Source of the DNA: a virus
Reading direction: 5' to 3' (one strand)
DNA length: 26,382 nucleotides
Virus record (IMG/VR): IMGVR_UViG_3300020183_000396
Span: 1-26,382 of that record
Shown here: positions 14,201-20,384 of the stretch, in pieces
Layout: each line of letters begins with the position of its first letter
Position numbering within the stretch: the first letter of the stretch is position 1
Made by a program: the position numbers and the translations under genes
The notes under the pieces: model-generated
Database searches by the model: none
What the model was told of the DNA's origin: nothing
Seen by the model: only the letters and a program-made list of their open reading frames with translations

Positions 14201-14988
14201 TCAAAGCGGTTCTTGGTATTCAACCCGACGACGAAATGGCGACAAAAGCACTCAAGCAAATAGAAAAAGGAGAACGGCTGAGCGAAGAAGCCGTGTACAA
14301 GATTGTGGAACCGTTTGTCAGCCATGTCGTCCACCAGTGGGCGAAATCGTCAAATGACAACGAAGCCCTCAGCCTCGCCATCCAAGATGTTGTCGCAAGG
14401 GTGTTCAAGTTGACGCAAGCCGCACCCGCATCGGTGACAGGTGACAAAATCGCGCAGTCGGCGTTGGATTACGCCAAAAAGTACAGCAACCCCAAATCAC
14501 CAGTCGGAGAGTTCCTCGCCGCAGTTGTTCTCCAGCAATACGCCAACACGCAAGCCTATTTCGCCGCTAAAGGGATAACCGAGGTAACCCTTCACAGGGG
14601 CAAATCGGATTTGAGACTCGGGCAAATCGTGTCCGAGGCAAACCCGAAACAAGCGGACGGCAAACCTTTGGGCAAGGTACTCAACCAAATCAAAACGGCT
14701 ACGGCGCCAGTGGTGCTTCGTCCGCTTTCATCATTCTCTTCCGACTACGACATCGCAAACAAGTTCGCCCGAACGCAATCGGCGGCGGCGCTTGATGAAA
14801 AAAGGGTCGCCAGCATGGCAGACGCCGAAGAGTCGCAGGTTCGTGTCACCATTCGCGTCCCCGTATCACAAGTGTTTTCCACCCCGTTCACAGGAATAGG
14901 GTGCCTACCAGAGGCAGAGTTTGTCGTCCTCGGTCAACCAACCACCGCCGTCATCGGCAGACCCAACATGGCACCTCGCAATGACTGA
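11239..14988 (+). CDS. Tagged polyprotein: HNH - tag - zincin - tag - zincin - tag - ADP-ribosyltransferase
   Basis: The 1249-residue protein is built of modules. Residues about 30-90 form an HNH nuclease-like zinc domain (C48, C51, D60, H61, C78, C81, N82). Tags beginning KASFGGDRSAAG lie at 94-116, 472-494 and 856-878. Residues 120-460 and 500-845 are two homologous metallopeptidase-like domains, each with HEFGH (337-341; 722-726) and a later E-K-A-A-E-S-F helix offering a third metal ligand (E382; E767). Residues 885-1249 resemble R-S-E class ADP-ribosyltransferases: HRGK (R1120), RPLSSFS (1161-1167) and PEAEFVVLG (E1225, E1227). There is no signal peptide. I infer virion-packaged effectors, perhaps separated by proteolysis at the tags. 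It starts at GTG 11239 and overlaps the next gene by 8 bases. Confidence 0.8.
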   Translation: MTDDDKQFRHAIIVDAMVKARPESAWRRGYDTQYLRRREAILARKPMCAICGKRRATEIDHVQPLIRGGKNGRLRAVCRQCNAKNGGGERRVSKASFGGDRSAAGRYAAEQRWKGHVKRQTRTDANRSTDQKLAEGPTTLLFGRDENGMPVMGSVAELRKRYGDTTAEKHYYFYHKYGLRLDIEGVVEQEPAEESAQLGALQALEELCLSLNNNGNVMEVKLGLIQPKNLRSLTNYQGRFETGTGTVLLDPFSCAQNAEQTVRTIARIQGFESERGQLPSAFAASNAEHVTSMFSAVRAALTNLGPLFVSPKSADEKNAREMISEASQRMGYAVMVHEFGHVVDWKLTGDFTSRQLEFNPEWYNLASPSAYGRQNYLEKAAESFSGWWLFGGDSQGKTAEMFRLVRDRSVKVLAPIFDAKQDVVKSEGLSLVFSELPAEHPVFLFVLAGLLKKTNQKARVRVDAMVDLALDKASFGGDRSAAGRYAAEQRWKGHQKKDDKPTGGRTTDQKLAEGPTTLLFGRDENGMPIMGSVKELKARYGKSAKAREEYFRTRYGVRLKIKPSPAGSVAEAVQMGTLQALEEICLSTVLDGVSMRSVSIGDTGNDPNYEKDANGWYNNGSITVKPESIQKRLGELLSKIHGRQLSGGVGLKTSTKEDEEWYGDESMTTIPQWSTTQMFPSIPAVAQDLKPFFSTDPTKQPPSRKDLYLRMAQRAGYAVMVHEFGHAVDFGGSSRGESVSSDADAAWQGLQAPTEYGRANLYEKAAESFAAWWLFGGGQGNLPKGIAGIGRLAEPILRPILEARGEMVKSVTPPIDIATLPLNHPVVLFTLAPLMVDRLRKAQVKVDAMIQAALVKASFGGDRSAAGRYAAEQRWKGHIRRVTVEMKVDLPQPSGFIGTTKPSPPVGIAVDPEDLPSGYPSHMKGFDLNAMLHEDMEALYRQKDQRGLNTRELLQNISSPMSRRAAKQNLVADLTRGVQKQLDDETLIKAVLGIQPDDEMATKALKQIEKGERLSEEAVYKIVEPFVSHVVHQWAKSSNDNEALSLAIQDVVARVFKLTQAAPASVTGDKIAQSALDYAKKYSNPKSPVGEFLAAVVLQQYANTQAYFAAKGITEVTLHRGKSDLRLGQIVSEANPKQADGKPLGKVLNQIKTATAPVVLRPLSSFSSDYDIANKFARTQSAAALDEKRVASMADAEESQVRVTIRVPVSQVFSTPFTGIGCLPEAEFVVLGQPTTAVIGRPNMAPRND
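11518..11586 (+). repeat. Tag copy 1 (after HNH, before zincin 1)
   Basis: Encodes the 23-residue tag KASFGGDRSAAGRYAA...RWKGH. Serine codons are TCA and TCA. It is preceded by RRVS, not by the VDAM-helix found before copies 2-5. Confidence 0.95.
11623..11687 (+). repeat. Direct repeat, start of zincin module 1 (partner at 12757)
   Basis: These 65 bases are identical but for one base to 12757-12821, 1134 bases downstream. The repeat encodes TDQKLAEGPTTLLFGRDENG in both zincin modules. The rest of the two modules has diverged much further at DNA level, which suggests recent gene conversion of this part. Confidence 0.9.
12652..12720 (+). repeat. Tag copy 2 (between the two zincin modules)
   Basis: Peptide identical to copy 1. 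Serine codons are AGT and TCA. It is preceded by the helix VRVDAMVDLALD. Confidence 0.95.
12757..12821 (+). repeat. Direct repeat, start of zincin module 2 (partner at 11623)
   Basis: Second copy of the 65-base near-identical repeat that opens each zincin module. The single difference is a silent C/T change. Confidence 0.9.
13804..13872 (+). repeat. Tag copy 3 (between zincin 2 and the ADP-ribosyltransferase)
   Basis: Peptide identical to copy 1. Serine codons are TCC and TCA. It is preceded by VKVDAMIQAALV. Confidence 0.95.
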
Positions 14989-16396
14989 TGCGATTGAACC
15001 AGTGATACTGGACGACAGTTTGGTCAACTCGGATTGGGTGAAGGTCGGTCAGTTTGATTTCCCGATGGTGGAGACCGTTGAGGATTTTGAGCGCGAGTTG
15101 ATGATTCCCGCCGACGAGCCAGCCCGCACCGAGCGATTGGAGCAGTTGGCGGAGTTGGTGTGGGTGGACGCCGCACCCGCGCCGATTCGCGAAATGTTGT
15201 TGGCTGTCAAGAAGTCTGTCGCCGCGCAGAAGATGCAAGTGAAGGTTGATGCGATGATTGAAGTCGCTCTAGCAAAAGCCTCGTTCGGTGGCGACCGCTC
15301 CGCCGCAGGGCGGTACGCCGCTGAGCAACGATGGAAGGGGCATGTCAAAAACCAACCAACCACAACTAGGCAACCGTCAGGATTCATCGGCATCAGCAAA
15401 CCAGCAACCGCAACCAGTATCAGCAGTGACGAAGGGGCAAGAAAAACCGAACGATACCCGTCACACATGACGGGCTACGCATTGAGCAAGATGCTACACG
15501 AGGACATGGAGGAAATGGCGAAACGGGAACTTGGAGAGGAACGCATCAAACAGATGCAGATGCAAGGAACCTCATGGCAACTGCAAGATTTAGCAATCCA
15601 AGGGAACCGAGGTACGGCGAAGAGGGTCGTCGTTCGTGACCTTACCAAAGGGTTGATGAGTCTCCCCGACGAACTCGTTGAAAAGGCTTTTCGGCAGTTT
15701 GGAAACGATTACCCAACAGGGGTCGTCACCAGCAAAGAACGGATGATTCATGAGATGGTCAATCAGGTCGTCAAACAATGGTCAGAATCATCCAACGACA
15801 GCAATGTGGTCAGTCTGGCAATACAACGACTCGTTCGTCAGGAGTTCGGTTTGACCGATTCCGCCCCAGCATCGGTCGTTGGCGAAGAAACCCAACGGTA
15901 CGACACACAGGCTGGTGAGTGGTTGCGTGACAAGCCCGAACTTGCTCGTTTCGTAACCGCCGTCATCCAACAACAGTACGCCAATACGCAAGCCTATTTC
16001 GCCGCCAAAGGAATCAAAGAGGTTACCCTACATCGGGGCAAGATGAGCGTTGAGTTGAGCACAAGGATTGGAAAACTACCCGAAGGGGAAAAATCTTTTA
16101 CCGCCGAAGTACAACTTCGTCCACTGTCGGCGTTCACAGCCGACCTTGAGATAGCCGACCGTTTCGCCAAAAGTCAGGCTCAAAACATTTGGGGGGGTGG
16201 ATACGGTGACGCTGTTCGGGTCACCATAAGGGTTCCAGTATCACAAATCTTTTCAACACCGTTCACTGGTATCGGTTGTTTGCCCGAAGAAGAGATAGTC
16301 GTTCTCGGCGCAACAACAACGGCTAAGGTTCGTCCTGCGAACCTAGAGGTGGAGTCGGGACCTGGCTTCTACGAGAAAGAAGAGGAGGGTTACTAA
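14981..16396 (+). CDS. Tagged ADP-ribosyltransferase-like protein
   Basis: The 471-residue protein has an N-terminal leader domain (1-98, acidic then helical), tag copy 4 at 99-121, and an ART-like domain homologous to the end of the upstream polyprotein. ART features are HRGK (R352), RPLSAFT (380-386) and PEEEIVVLG with E436 and E438, the R-S-E pattern of C3/VIP2-like and T4 Alt-like mono-ADP-ribosyltransferases. The intervening helical region (about 140-330) is shared between the two copies. It probably modifies a host protein such as RNA polymerase, but no target can be read. ATG 14981 lies inside the stop of the preceding gene. A long acidic tail (YEKEEEGY) closes the protein. Confidence 0.75.
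   Translation: MTDAIEPVILDDSLVNSDWVKVGQFDFPMVETVEDFERELMIPADEPARTERLEQLAELVWVDAAPAPIREMLLAVKKSVAAQKMQVKVDAMIEVALAKASFGGDRSAAGRYAAEQRWKGHVKNQPTTTRQPSGFIGISKPATATSISSDEGARKTERYPSHMTGYALSKMLHEDMEEMAKRELGEERIKQMQMQGTSWQLQDLAIQGNRGTAKRVVVRDLTKGLMSLPDELVEKAFRQFGNDYPTGVVTSKERMIHEMVNQVVKQWSESSNDSNVVSLAIQRLVRQEFGLTDSAPASVVGEETQRYDTQAGEWLRDKPELARFVTAVIQQQYANTQAYFAAKGIKEVTLHRGKMSVELSTRIGKLPEGEKSFTAEVQLRPLSAFTADLEIADRFAKSQAQNIWGGGYGDAVRVTIRVPVSQIFSTPFTGIGCLPEEEIVVLGATTTAKVRPANLEVESGPGFYEKEEEGY
15053..15280 (+). repeat. Near-identical leader repeat, copy A (partner at 16461)
   Basis: About 228 bases are nearly identical to 16461-16688, 1408 bases downstream. It encodes the leader FDFPMVETVEDF... up to the tag. 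After the tag the two genes encode unrelated domains, as expected of cassette exchange behind a fixed leader. Confidence 0.92.
15275..15343 (+). repeat. Tag copy 4 (before ADP-ribosyltransferase 2)
   Basis: Peptide identical to copy 1. Serine codons are TCG and TCC. It is preceded by VKVDAMIEVALA. Confidence 0.95.
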
Positions 16397-16400
16397 TGCC

Positions 16401-17366
16401 ATGAAACCGATTGTGTTAGATGACAGCCTTCTGAACTCGGATTGGACGAAAGTTGGTGCTTTTGATTTCCCGATGGTGGAGACCGTTGAGGATTTTGAGC
16501 GCGAGTTGATGATTCCCGCCGACGAGCCAGCCCGCACCGAGCGATTGGAGCAGTTGGCGGAGTTGGTGTGGGTGGACGCCGCGCCTGCGCCGATTCGCGA
16601 AATGTTGTTGGCTGTCAAGAAGTCTGTCGCCGTGCAGAAGATGCAAGTTCGCCGTGATGCGATGATTGAAGTCGCTCTAGCAAAAGCGTCGTTTGGTGGC
16701 GACCGCAGTGCCGCTGGTCGTTATGCGGCAGAACAGAGATGGAAGGGTCACACCCCCAATCAAAGCCCACGCGACTTCAAGGAGGTTCTCACCAATCTCA
16801 AGACCGTGGAACAGAAGTTCAAGGAGCGGGTACGCGAGCAGGCTCGCGGGATGTCGGATGAGGAGTTGCAACGCGAATACGACTCGTTGGATTGGGTCGC
16901 GGAATCAAATCTTGACGACGCGATGTACGGCAAGTATCGCCGCGAAGCCTTGGGGGAGGAGATTACGGAACGCAGGACTGAGCGCGTCAGGCAGGGCATC
17001 GTAGAGACCGTCAAACGCGAGGGTGGGATGTCGGTCAAGATTGAATCGGGAGACCAACCCGTGGACGGATTCATGGTCGCCCGCAAGGAGAACAGCGTGA
17101 TTGTTTCCGCCGACGACTTCTTTGACGAGACCGAGGGGAAACGGATTATGTCCGACTTCCTCAAGGAGAATCGCGCACGATTCGGCAAGGACCAGTTCTT
17201 GGGTATTTGGCACAACAAGAAAAATGGCAAGGTCTATCTTGACATCACCGATAACATCAAGGACAGGAGTGAAGCGGAGCGCTTGGGCAAGGAAAGAAAC
17301 CAGATTTCCATTTGGGATGTGGTCAACGGAGCGGAGATAGACACTGGAGGAACAGGTGAAGGATAA
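16401..17366 (+). CDS. Tagged protein with unrecognised C-terminal domain
   Basis: The 321-residue protein has a leader (1-94) nearly identical to that of the upstream ART gene and tag copy 5 at 95-117. A helical, highly charged linker follows (FKEVLTNLKTVEQKFKERVREQ and on to about 205), then a C-terminal alpha/beta domain of about 110 residues. The latter contains GFMVARKENSVIVSADDFF, FLGIWHNKKNGKVYLDITDNI, ERNQISIWDVVNG and a GGTGEG end. No catalytic motif is certain. By position it should be an effector or cargo module; a toxin or nuclease role would be a guess. ATG 16401 follows AGGAGGG. Confidence 0.75.
   Translation: MKPIVLDDSLLNSDWTKVGAFDFPMVETVEDFERELMIPADEPARTERLEQLAELVWVDAAPAPIREMLLAVKKSVAVQKMQVRRDAMIEVALAKASFGGDRSAAGRYAAEQRWKGHTPNQSPRDFKEVLTNLKTVEQKFKERVREQARGMSDEELQREYDSLDWVAESNLDDAMYGKYRREALGEEITERRTERVRQGIVETVKREGGMSVKIESGDQPVDGFMVARKENSVIVSADDFFDETEGKRIMSDFLKENRARFGKDQFLGIWHNKKNGKVYLDITDNIKDRSEAERLGKERNQISIWDVVNGAEIDTGGTGEG
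16461..16688 (+). repeat. Near-identical leader repeat, copy B (partner at 15053)
   Basis: Second copy of the leader repeat. Differences include GTGCAG for GCGCAG and a short stretch around R-R-D-A-M just before the tag. Confidence 0.92.
16683..16751 (+). repeat. Tag copy 5 (before the unrecognised domain)
   Basis: Peptide identical to copy 1. Serine codons are TCG and AGT, showing a switch of codon family relative to copy 4 even though the DNA just upstream is nearly identical. Confidence 0.95.
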
Positions 17367-17511
17367 GAAGAAGGCGAACGAGCCAGACAACGATGTGATG
17401 TATGTGAAGCCGCCGAAACCGATTTCCGAGATGTCGGACGACGAGATTGACGAGTTCGTGGACTCGGTGTGGCTGTCCTTCACGAACAAGAACCCGAAGA
17501 AGAATGACTGA
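17356..17511 (+). CDS. Small acidic/basic protein, 51 residues
   Basis: A short gene from GTG 17356, with GGAGG five bases upstream, to TGA 17509-17511. It overlaps both neighbours (11 and 8 bases). The product has Lys-rich ends and an acidic centre (ISEMSDDEIDEFVDSVW). No family is recognised. Its coupling to the tagged gene upstream is worth noting; an inhibitor or assembly role is possible but unsupported. Confidence 0.6.
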   Translation: MKDKKKANEPDNDVMYVKPPKPISEMSDDEIDEFVDSVWLSFTNKNPKKND

Positions 17512-17752
17512 TAGCGGGTTCGTTCTTCAGCGTCGCACGAGCGGCGGCTGGAGGCGGTTCGTCGTCTCGGACGGCGCGTTGGCGAAACAGGCGGGTGTGA
17601 CAGGCAGGCTGGTGCGGGCGATGGTGTTCCCGAGCGTCCAATCGGCGGAGTTCTTTCGGGTGCTCCACGGGCTGACCCAGTTTCAGGTGGCGGTGGCTGA
17701 TGGGGATGATTCAGAGGCGGAGATGCGACGGTTTAGGGCTGACAAAAAGTAA
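17504..17752 (+). CDS. Small protein with possible helix-turn-helix
   Basis: The 82-residue protein starts at ATG 17504 inside the stop of the preceding gene (ATGACTGA overlap). Residues 24-42 (GALAKQAGVTGRLVRAMVF) resemble a helix-turn-helix but lack a convincing recognition helix. The N-terminus is basic and beta-like. It ends in the AAAAAGTAA of the upstream element of the next promoter. No family is recognised. Confidence 0.55.
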   Translation: MTDSGFVLQRRTSGGWRRFVVSDGALAKQAGVTGRLVRAMVFPSVQSAEFFRVLHGLTQFQVAVADGDDSEAEMRRFRADKK

Positions 17753-17791
17753 AACCCGATACTTGACAATGGGGCAAAACTGGGGTAGTAT
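17739..17791 (+). promoter_or_regulatory. Repeated-family promoter with upstream TGAC element
   Basis: The -35 TTGACA (17763-17768), a 17 bp spacer ATGGGGCAAAACTGGGG and the -10 TAGTAT (17786-17791) form the promoter. The leader GAATCGTGGGGAAGGAG follows. The upstream CTGACAAAAAGTAAAACCC (17739-17757) again starts 24 bp before the -35. Confidence 0.85.
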
Positions 17792-17812
17792 TGAATCGTG
17801 GGGAAGGAGACC

Positions 17813-18298
17813 ATGACACCAGAAAAAAGGGCTGAACTCGTCAAACAGGTGCTTGACGCAAACCTCTACGGAAGCGAGGACTTGCCCGACTGGGCGCTTC
17901 TCGGCGTCTACTGGACGCGAGACGGGAAGCCCGTCGCCACCCTTGAGACCGACAAGAGGGGCAACACTTTCACCACAGCCTTCACCCTCAAGCCGAGGAA
18001 AGACGAGTTCACCGATGTCAGGGGTCGGGTTCAGGTCGTTGAAAGGGACGCCAAACACTTCGCCTGCAAAAAGTGTGGCTCGTTGGTGGAGTGGCGCCAG
18101 AACAAGGCGGGCAAGTGGTACCTCGCGGAGCCGAAGCGAACCAGCGGCTACCACCTGTGCTTGCCCGCATGGCAGGCTTGGTATGAACTCCAGAAAGACG
18201 CGATTGCTCGGACGACCGCAAAACTCGCCGAGCAGGGGTTGAAGGTGACGGCAGAGGCGCTCGGTGAGGCGGTAGACCCAGCAAAGCACACGAGTTGA
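17813..18298 (+). CDS. Protein of unknown function with a zinc-knuckle-like motif
   Basis: The 161-residue protein has a beta-rich N-terminal half (WALLGVYWTRDGKPVATLETD), then C85-K-K-C88 and H114-L-C116, a possible zinc site, and a helical C-terminus. No family is recognised. ATG 17813 follows GGAAGGAGACC. The GTG at 17798, in the leader, is within a few bases of the expected transcription start and is not used. Its stop codon (18296-18298) lies inside the next -35. Confidence 0.65.
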   Translation: MTPEKRAELVKQVLDANLYGSEDLPDWALLGVYWTRDGKPVATLETDKRGNTFTTAFTLKPRKDEFTDVRGRVQVVERDAKHFACKKCGSLVEWRQNKAGKWYLAEPKRTSGYHLCLPAWQAWYELQKDAIARTTAKLAEQGLKVTAEALGEAVDPAKHTS

Positions 18299-18323
18299 CA
18301 ATGGGGCAAAACTGGGGTAGTAT
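18295..18323 (+). promoter_or_regulatory. Repeated-family promoter
   Basis: TTGACA (18295-18300), 17 bp and TAGTAT (18318-18323) form the promoter. The run from the -35 to GTGGGGAAG is base-for-base the same as in the promoter at 17763, although the genes differ. Confidence 0.85.
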
Positions 18324-18347
18324 TGAATCGTGGGGAAGGGAGGAAAA

Positions 18348-18599
18348 GTGACCACCAAACAAGTCCTCGCGTTGGGTCTGGCGGTCGGCGTGCTCGCGGT
18401 TCTACCGCTCAAGTTCGGCACCAACACCCGCGGCAATGTCTACAAGAAAGGCACCAAGGCGGTCGCCGAACAGACGGTGGAGTTCGCGATTCTGAAAAAA
18501 GACCTCGGCACGCTCCTAGCCCCGATTGACTGGGACGATTACAAAGCGTCGGAAGTTCAAGGTCCCGAAACGAACAAACCCAAAAGGAGGGAAGAATGA
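18348..18599 (+). CDS. Small protein with one N-terminal membrane segment
   Basis: The 83-residue protein has a hydrophobic helix at 5-21 (QVLALGLAVGVLAVLPL) behind a short basic start, then a charged soluble part (KKGTKAVAEQTVEF...). It is likely a single-pass inner-membrane protein or has an uncleaved signal anchor; no cleavage site is obvious. GTG 18348 follows GGGAGGAAAA. It overlaps the next gene by four bases (ATGA). The function is unknown. Confidence 0.65.
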   Translation: MTTKQVLALGLAVGVLAVLPLKFGTNTRGNVYKKGTKAVAEQTVEFAILKKDLGTLLAPIDWDDYKASEVQGPETNKPKRREE

Positions 18600-18814
18600 A
18601 TAAGTTTCAGGCGATGGTCGGCAAGGAGTTCCTCGGGCTTGAACCCGACGAGATGGAAAAGGTCGTGGAGTTCGCGGACAAGAACGGCATCTGGCTGGAC
18701 TGGTCGGAGGCTGACGAACAGGATTTCAAGGAATGGTTCGCCACCGTCATGCTGGAGGCAGAGGCATCACAATCCGAGCAGGTGCGTGCGTTATCTCATC
18801 AGGAGGCAAAATGA
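18596..18814 (+). CDS. Small acidic protein of unknown function
   Basis: The 72-residue acidic protein (GLEPDEMEKVVEFADKNGIWLDWSEADEQDFKEWF) is predicted to be helical. It is coupled to both neighbours by ATGA overlaps. AAAGGAGG precedes the start. No family is recognised. Confidence 0.65.
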   Translation: MNKFQAMVGKEFLGLEPDEMEKVVEFADKNGIWLDWSEADEQDFKEWFATVMLEAEASQSEQVRALSHQEAK

Positions 18815-19275
18815 TAAACCCAAACGACATGACACCCGAGCAGGCACTAAAACTCTTGCAGGCGATTGTTGACCCGACAGGCATCCGCAACCTGAAACCC
18901 GACGAGCCGTTGCCGTTGAAGGCGGTGCTGTACAACGCGGGCTATTTTGCGGGCACCGCGAAAGGCGAGGCGGTTGCCAACGAGATGATGACGGTCTCGC
19001 CAGAGGCATCCGAGCAGGAGCGCAAAACGGTGCAGAATCTTGCGGCATCGTTCGTGTTGAAGCATCTTGAGGAGGGGACGCTGGAGGAGGTCGGTCACGG
19101 GGCGGTGGTCGCGGCTGGTGAGCCTGCCGATGATGCGACTCAGGAGGCGGTGCTTGCGGCTGGTGCCCCCGAGTGGAACGAGCACTACGGCGACGACTAC
19201 CGCTCGGGGTACATGGCTGGGTTCTTGGATTTCTTGGAGGAGAATCTTTTGAGGTATTTGGAGAACAATGCTTGA
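18811..19275 (+). CDS. Acidic helical protein of unknown function
   Basis: The 154-residue, strongly acidic protein is rich in Ala and Glu (VLYNAGYFAGTAKGEAVANEMM; EEGTLEEVGHGAVVAAGEPADD) and ends in DYRSGYMAGFLDFLEENLLRYLENNA. The start ATG 18811 has AGGAGG just upstream; the in-frame start 78 bases earlier lies inside the previous gene. Its stop TGA (19273-19275) lies inside the next -35. The function is unknown. Confidence 0.65.
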   Translation: MINPNDMTPEQALKLLQAIVDPTGIRNLKPDEPLPLKAVLYNAGYFAGTAKGEAVANEMMTVSPEASEQERKTVQNLAASFVLKHLEEGTLEEVGHGAVVAAGEPADDATQEAVLAAGAPEWNEHYGDDYRSGYMAGFLDFLEENLLRYLENNA

Positions 19276-19300
19276 CAAAGGGACACCGATGGGCTATGAT
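19272..19300 (+). promoter_or_regulatory. Repeated-family promoter
   Basis: TTGACA (19272-19277), a 17 bp spacer with GGGACACCGATGGGC and TATGAT (19295-19300) form the promoter, followed by a leader with GTGGGAAAGGAG. The spacer is closest to that at 7421. Confidence 0.8.
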
Positions 19301-19324
19301 GAAGATGTGGGAAAGGAGACCACT

Positions 19325-19654
19325 GTGAAGAAACTGGGAACATTGACATTCCCGAAGCCGTTGTGGCAATGGGAGATTGAGGTGTGGGGCGACGGCGACG
19401 AGCGCCATTCGCAAATCGCCGTTGAGTCAGGTTCGCCCGAGGGCGGTCCGCGATACTTCTATCGGATGGAGGTCGGCATCAACTCCGACACCGACAACTT
19501 CGTGGTGGTCGGCTACCGACAGGTCGGCGGATGGGGTTACGACAACCCGCCCGATGTGGACGAATGGCACCCCGAGGAAGAGTTTGCCTCGGTCGGCGAT
19601 GCGATTGAGTTCGCCCAGCAAAAAGACCTTGAGTTCTTCAACGCGCAAGTCTAA
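19325..19654 (+). CDS. Protein of unknown function
   Basis: The 109-residue acidic protein is rich in aromatic residues and glycine. Beta-like strands (LWQWEIEVWGDGDERHSQIAVE, FYRMEVGINS, NFVVVGYRQVGGWGY) are followed by a short helix (SVGDAIEFAQQKDLEFF). No family is recognised. GTG 19325 follows AAAGGAGACCACT; the ATG at 19268 is upstream of the promoter's -35 and is not used. Confidence 0.65.
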   Translation: MKKLGTLTFPKPLWQWEIEVWGDGDERHSQIAVESGSPEGGPRYFYRMEVGINSDTDNFVVVGYRQVGGWGYDNPPDVDEWHPEEEFASVGDAIEFAQQKDLEFFNAQV

Positions 19655-19681
19655 TCAACCAAAGAAAGGGGAAAACCAGCA

Positions 19682-20140
19682 ATGACCACAACGACAAGGG
19701 GACGAGAGGGCGCCAACTATCAGGCGACCAAGCACCTCTCGCTCAAGGAGGTGACGGCGCTCATCCGCAAGGAGGCTCGCGAAACGGTCGCCGAATGGAA
19801 CGCCAAGGACGACTACATCGGGGGACTCGTCAAGGTCTCGGTCACGATGCCCCACTACGGGGCGATTGACGCCACCCTCAAGATTGACGAGTCGCTCTGG
19901 AAACTGTACAACGAGTACGCGGACATCGCCTACACCCAACGCCTGCGCGAGCGGGTTGAGGACATCGCCTCGCTCGGTGAACGGTTCCTGCCACTCGTCC
20001 AACTGTACGAGTTGCGCGATGCGATTGAGGCAATCCGCTACCAGTACAACTACAACGAGTCCGACCCGCAGATTGACTACTTCTCGGTGCGGTACTACGG
20101 TTCAACCAGTATCCGCAACAAGGATGGGGGGTACGGATGA
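19682..20140 (+). CDS. Phage protein with a segment resembling LPD29-type domains
   Basis: In the 152-residue protein, residues 15-70 (TKHLSLKEVTALIRKEARETV... then VKVSVTMPHYGAIDATLKI) loosely resemble the large-polyvalent-protein-associated domain LPD29, with its K-E-V-x-x-L-I-R-K start and later F-S-V strand. The resemblance is weak. The C-terminal half is Tyr-rich (AIRYQYNYNESDPQIDYFSVRYYGSTS). AAAGGGG precedes ATG 19682. It overlaps the next gene by four bases (ATGA). Confidence 0.6.
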   Translation: MTTTTRGREGANYQATKHLSLKEVTALIRKEARETVAEWNAKDDYIGGLVKVSVTMPHYGAIDATLKIDESLWKLYNEYADIAYTQRLRERVEDIASLGERFLPLVQLYELRDAIEAIRYQYNYNESDPQIDYFSVRYYGSTSIRNKDGGYG

Positions 20141-20334
20141 GCGAAGATTTGACTTTCCCGAGCGTCGCGGAGTTTGACGCCTACGAAACTGGGCTGATGA
20201 GCACGGACGAGGTGGTCAACTTCTTCCAACGCCTCGTTGACTTCGGGGTCATCGGGCAGTTGCAGGGTCACTATCAGCGCCAGTTGCGGTCGCTGGTTCA
20301 GGCAGAACTTGTACATTTGCCACCGAAAGGTTGA
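20137..20334 (+). CDS. Small DUF7417-like phage protein
   Basis: The 65-residue protein has AYETGLMSTDEVVNFFQRLVDFGVIGQLQGHYQRQLRSLV. This matches a small protein common in tailed phages, with pattern Y-E-x-G-x-x-x-x-x-E-V-V-x-x-F-Q-x-L-V-D-x-G and L-Q-G-x-Y. Its function is unknown. Its stop TGA (20332-20334) sits inside the next -35. Confidence 0.75.
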   Translation: MSEDLTFPSVAEFDAYETGLMSTDEVVNFFQRLVDFGVIGQLQGHYQRQLRSLVQAELVHLPPKG

Positions 20335-20359
20335 CAACCCAGTTCTGACCCGCTATGAT
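20331..20359 (+). promoter_or_regulatory. Promoter with diverged spacer
   Basis: TTGACA (20331-20336), 17 bp and TATGAT (20354-20359) form the promoter, but the spacer (ACCCAGTTCTGACCCGC) lacks the GGGGCA...TGGGG core and the GTGGGG leader is absent. It may therefore escape whatever controls the other copies. Confidence 0.75.
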
Positions 20360-20384
20360 TCAATCCAACAACAAGGAGGGCACA

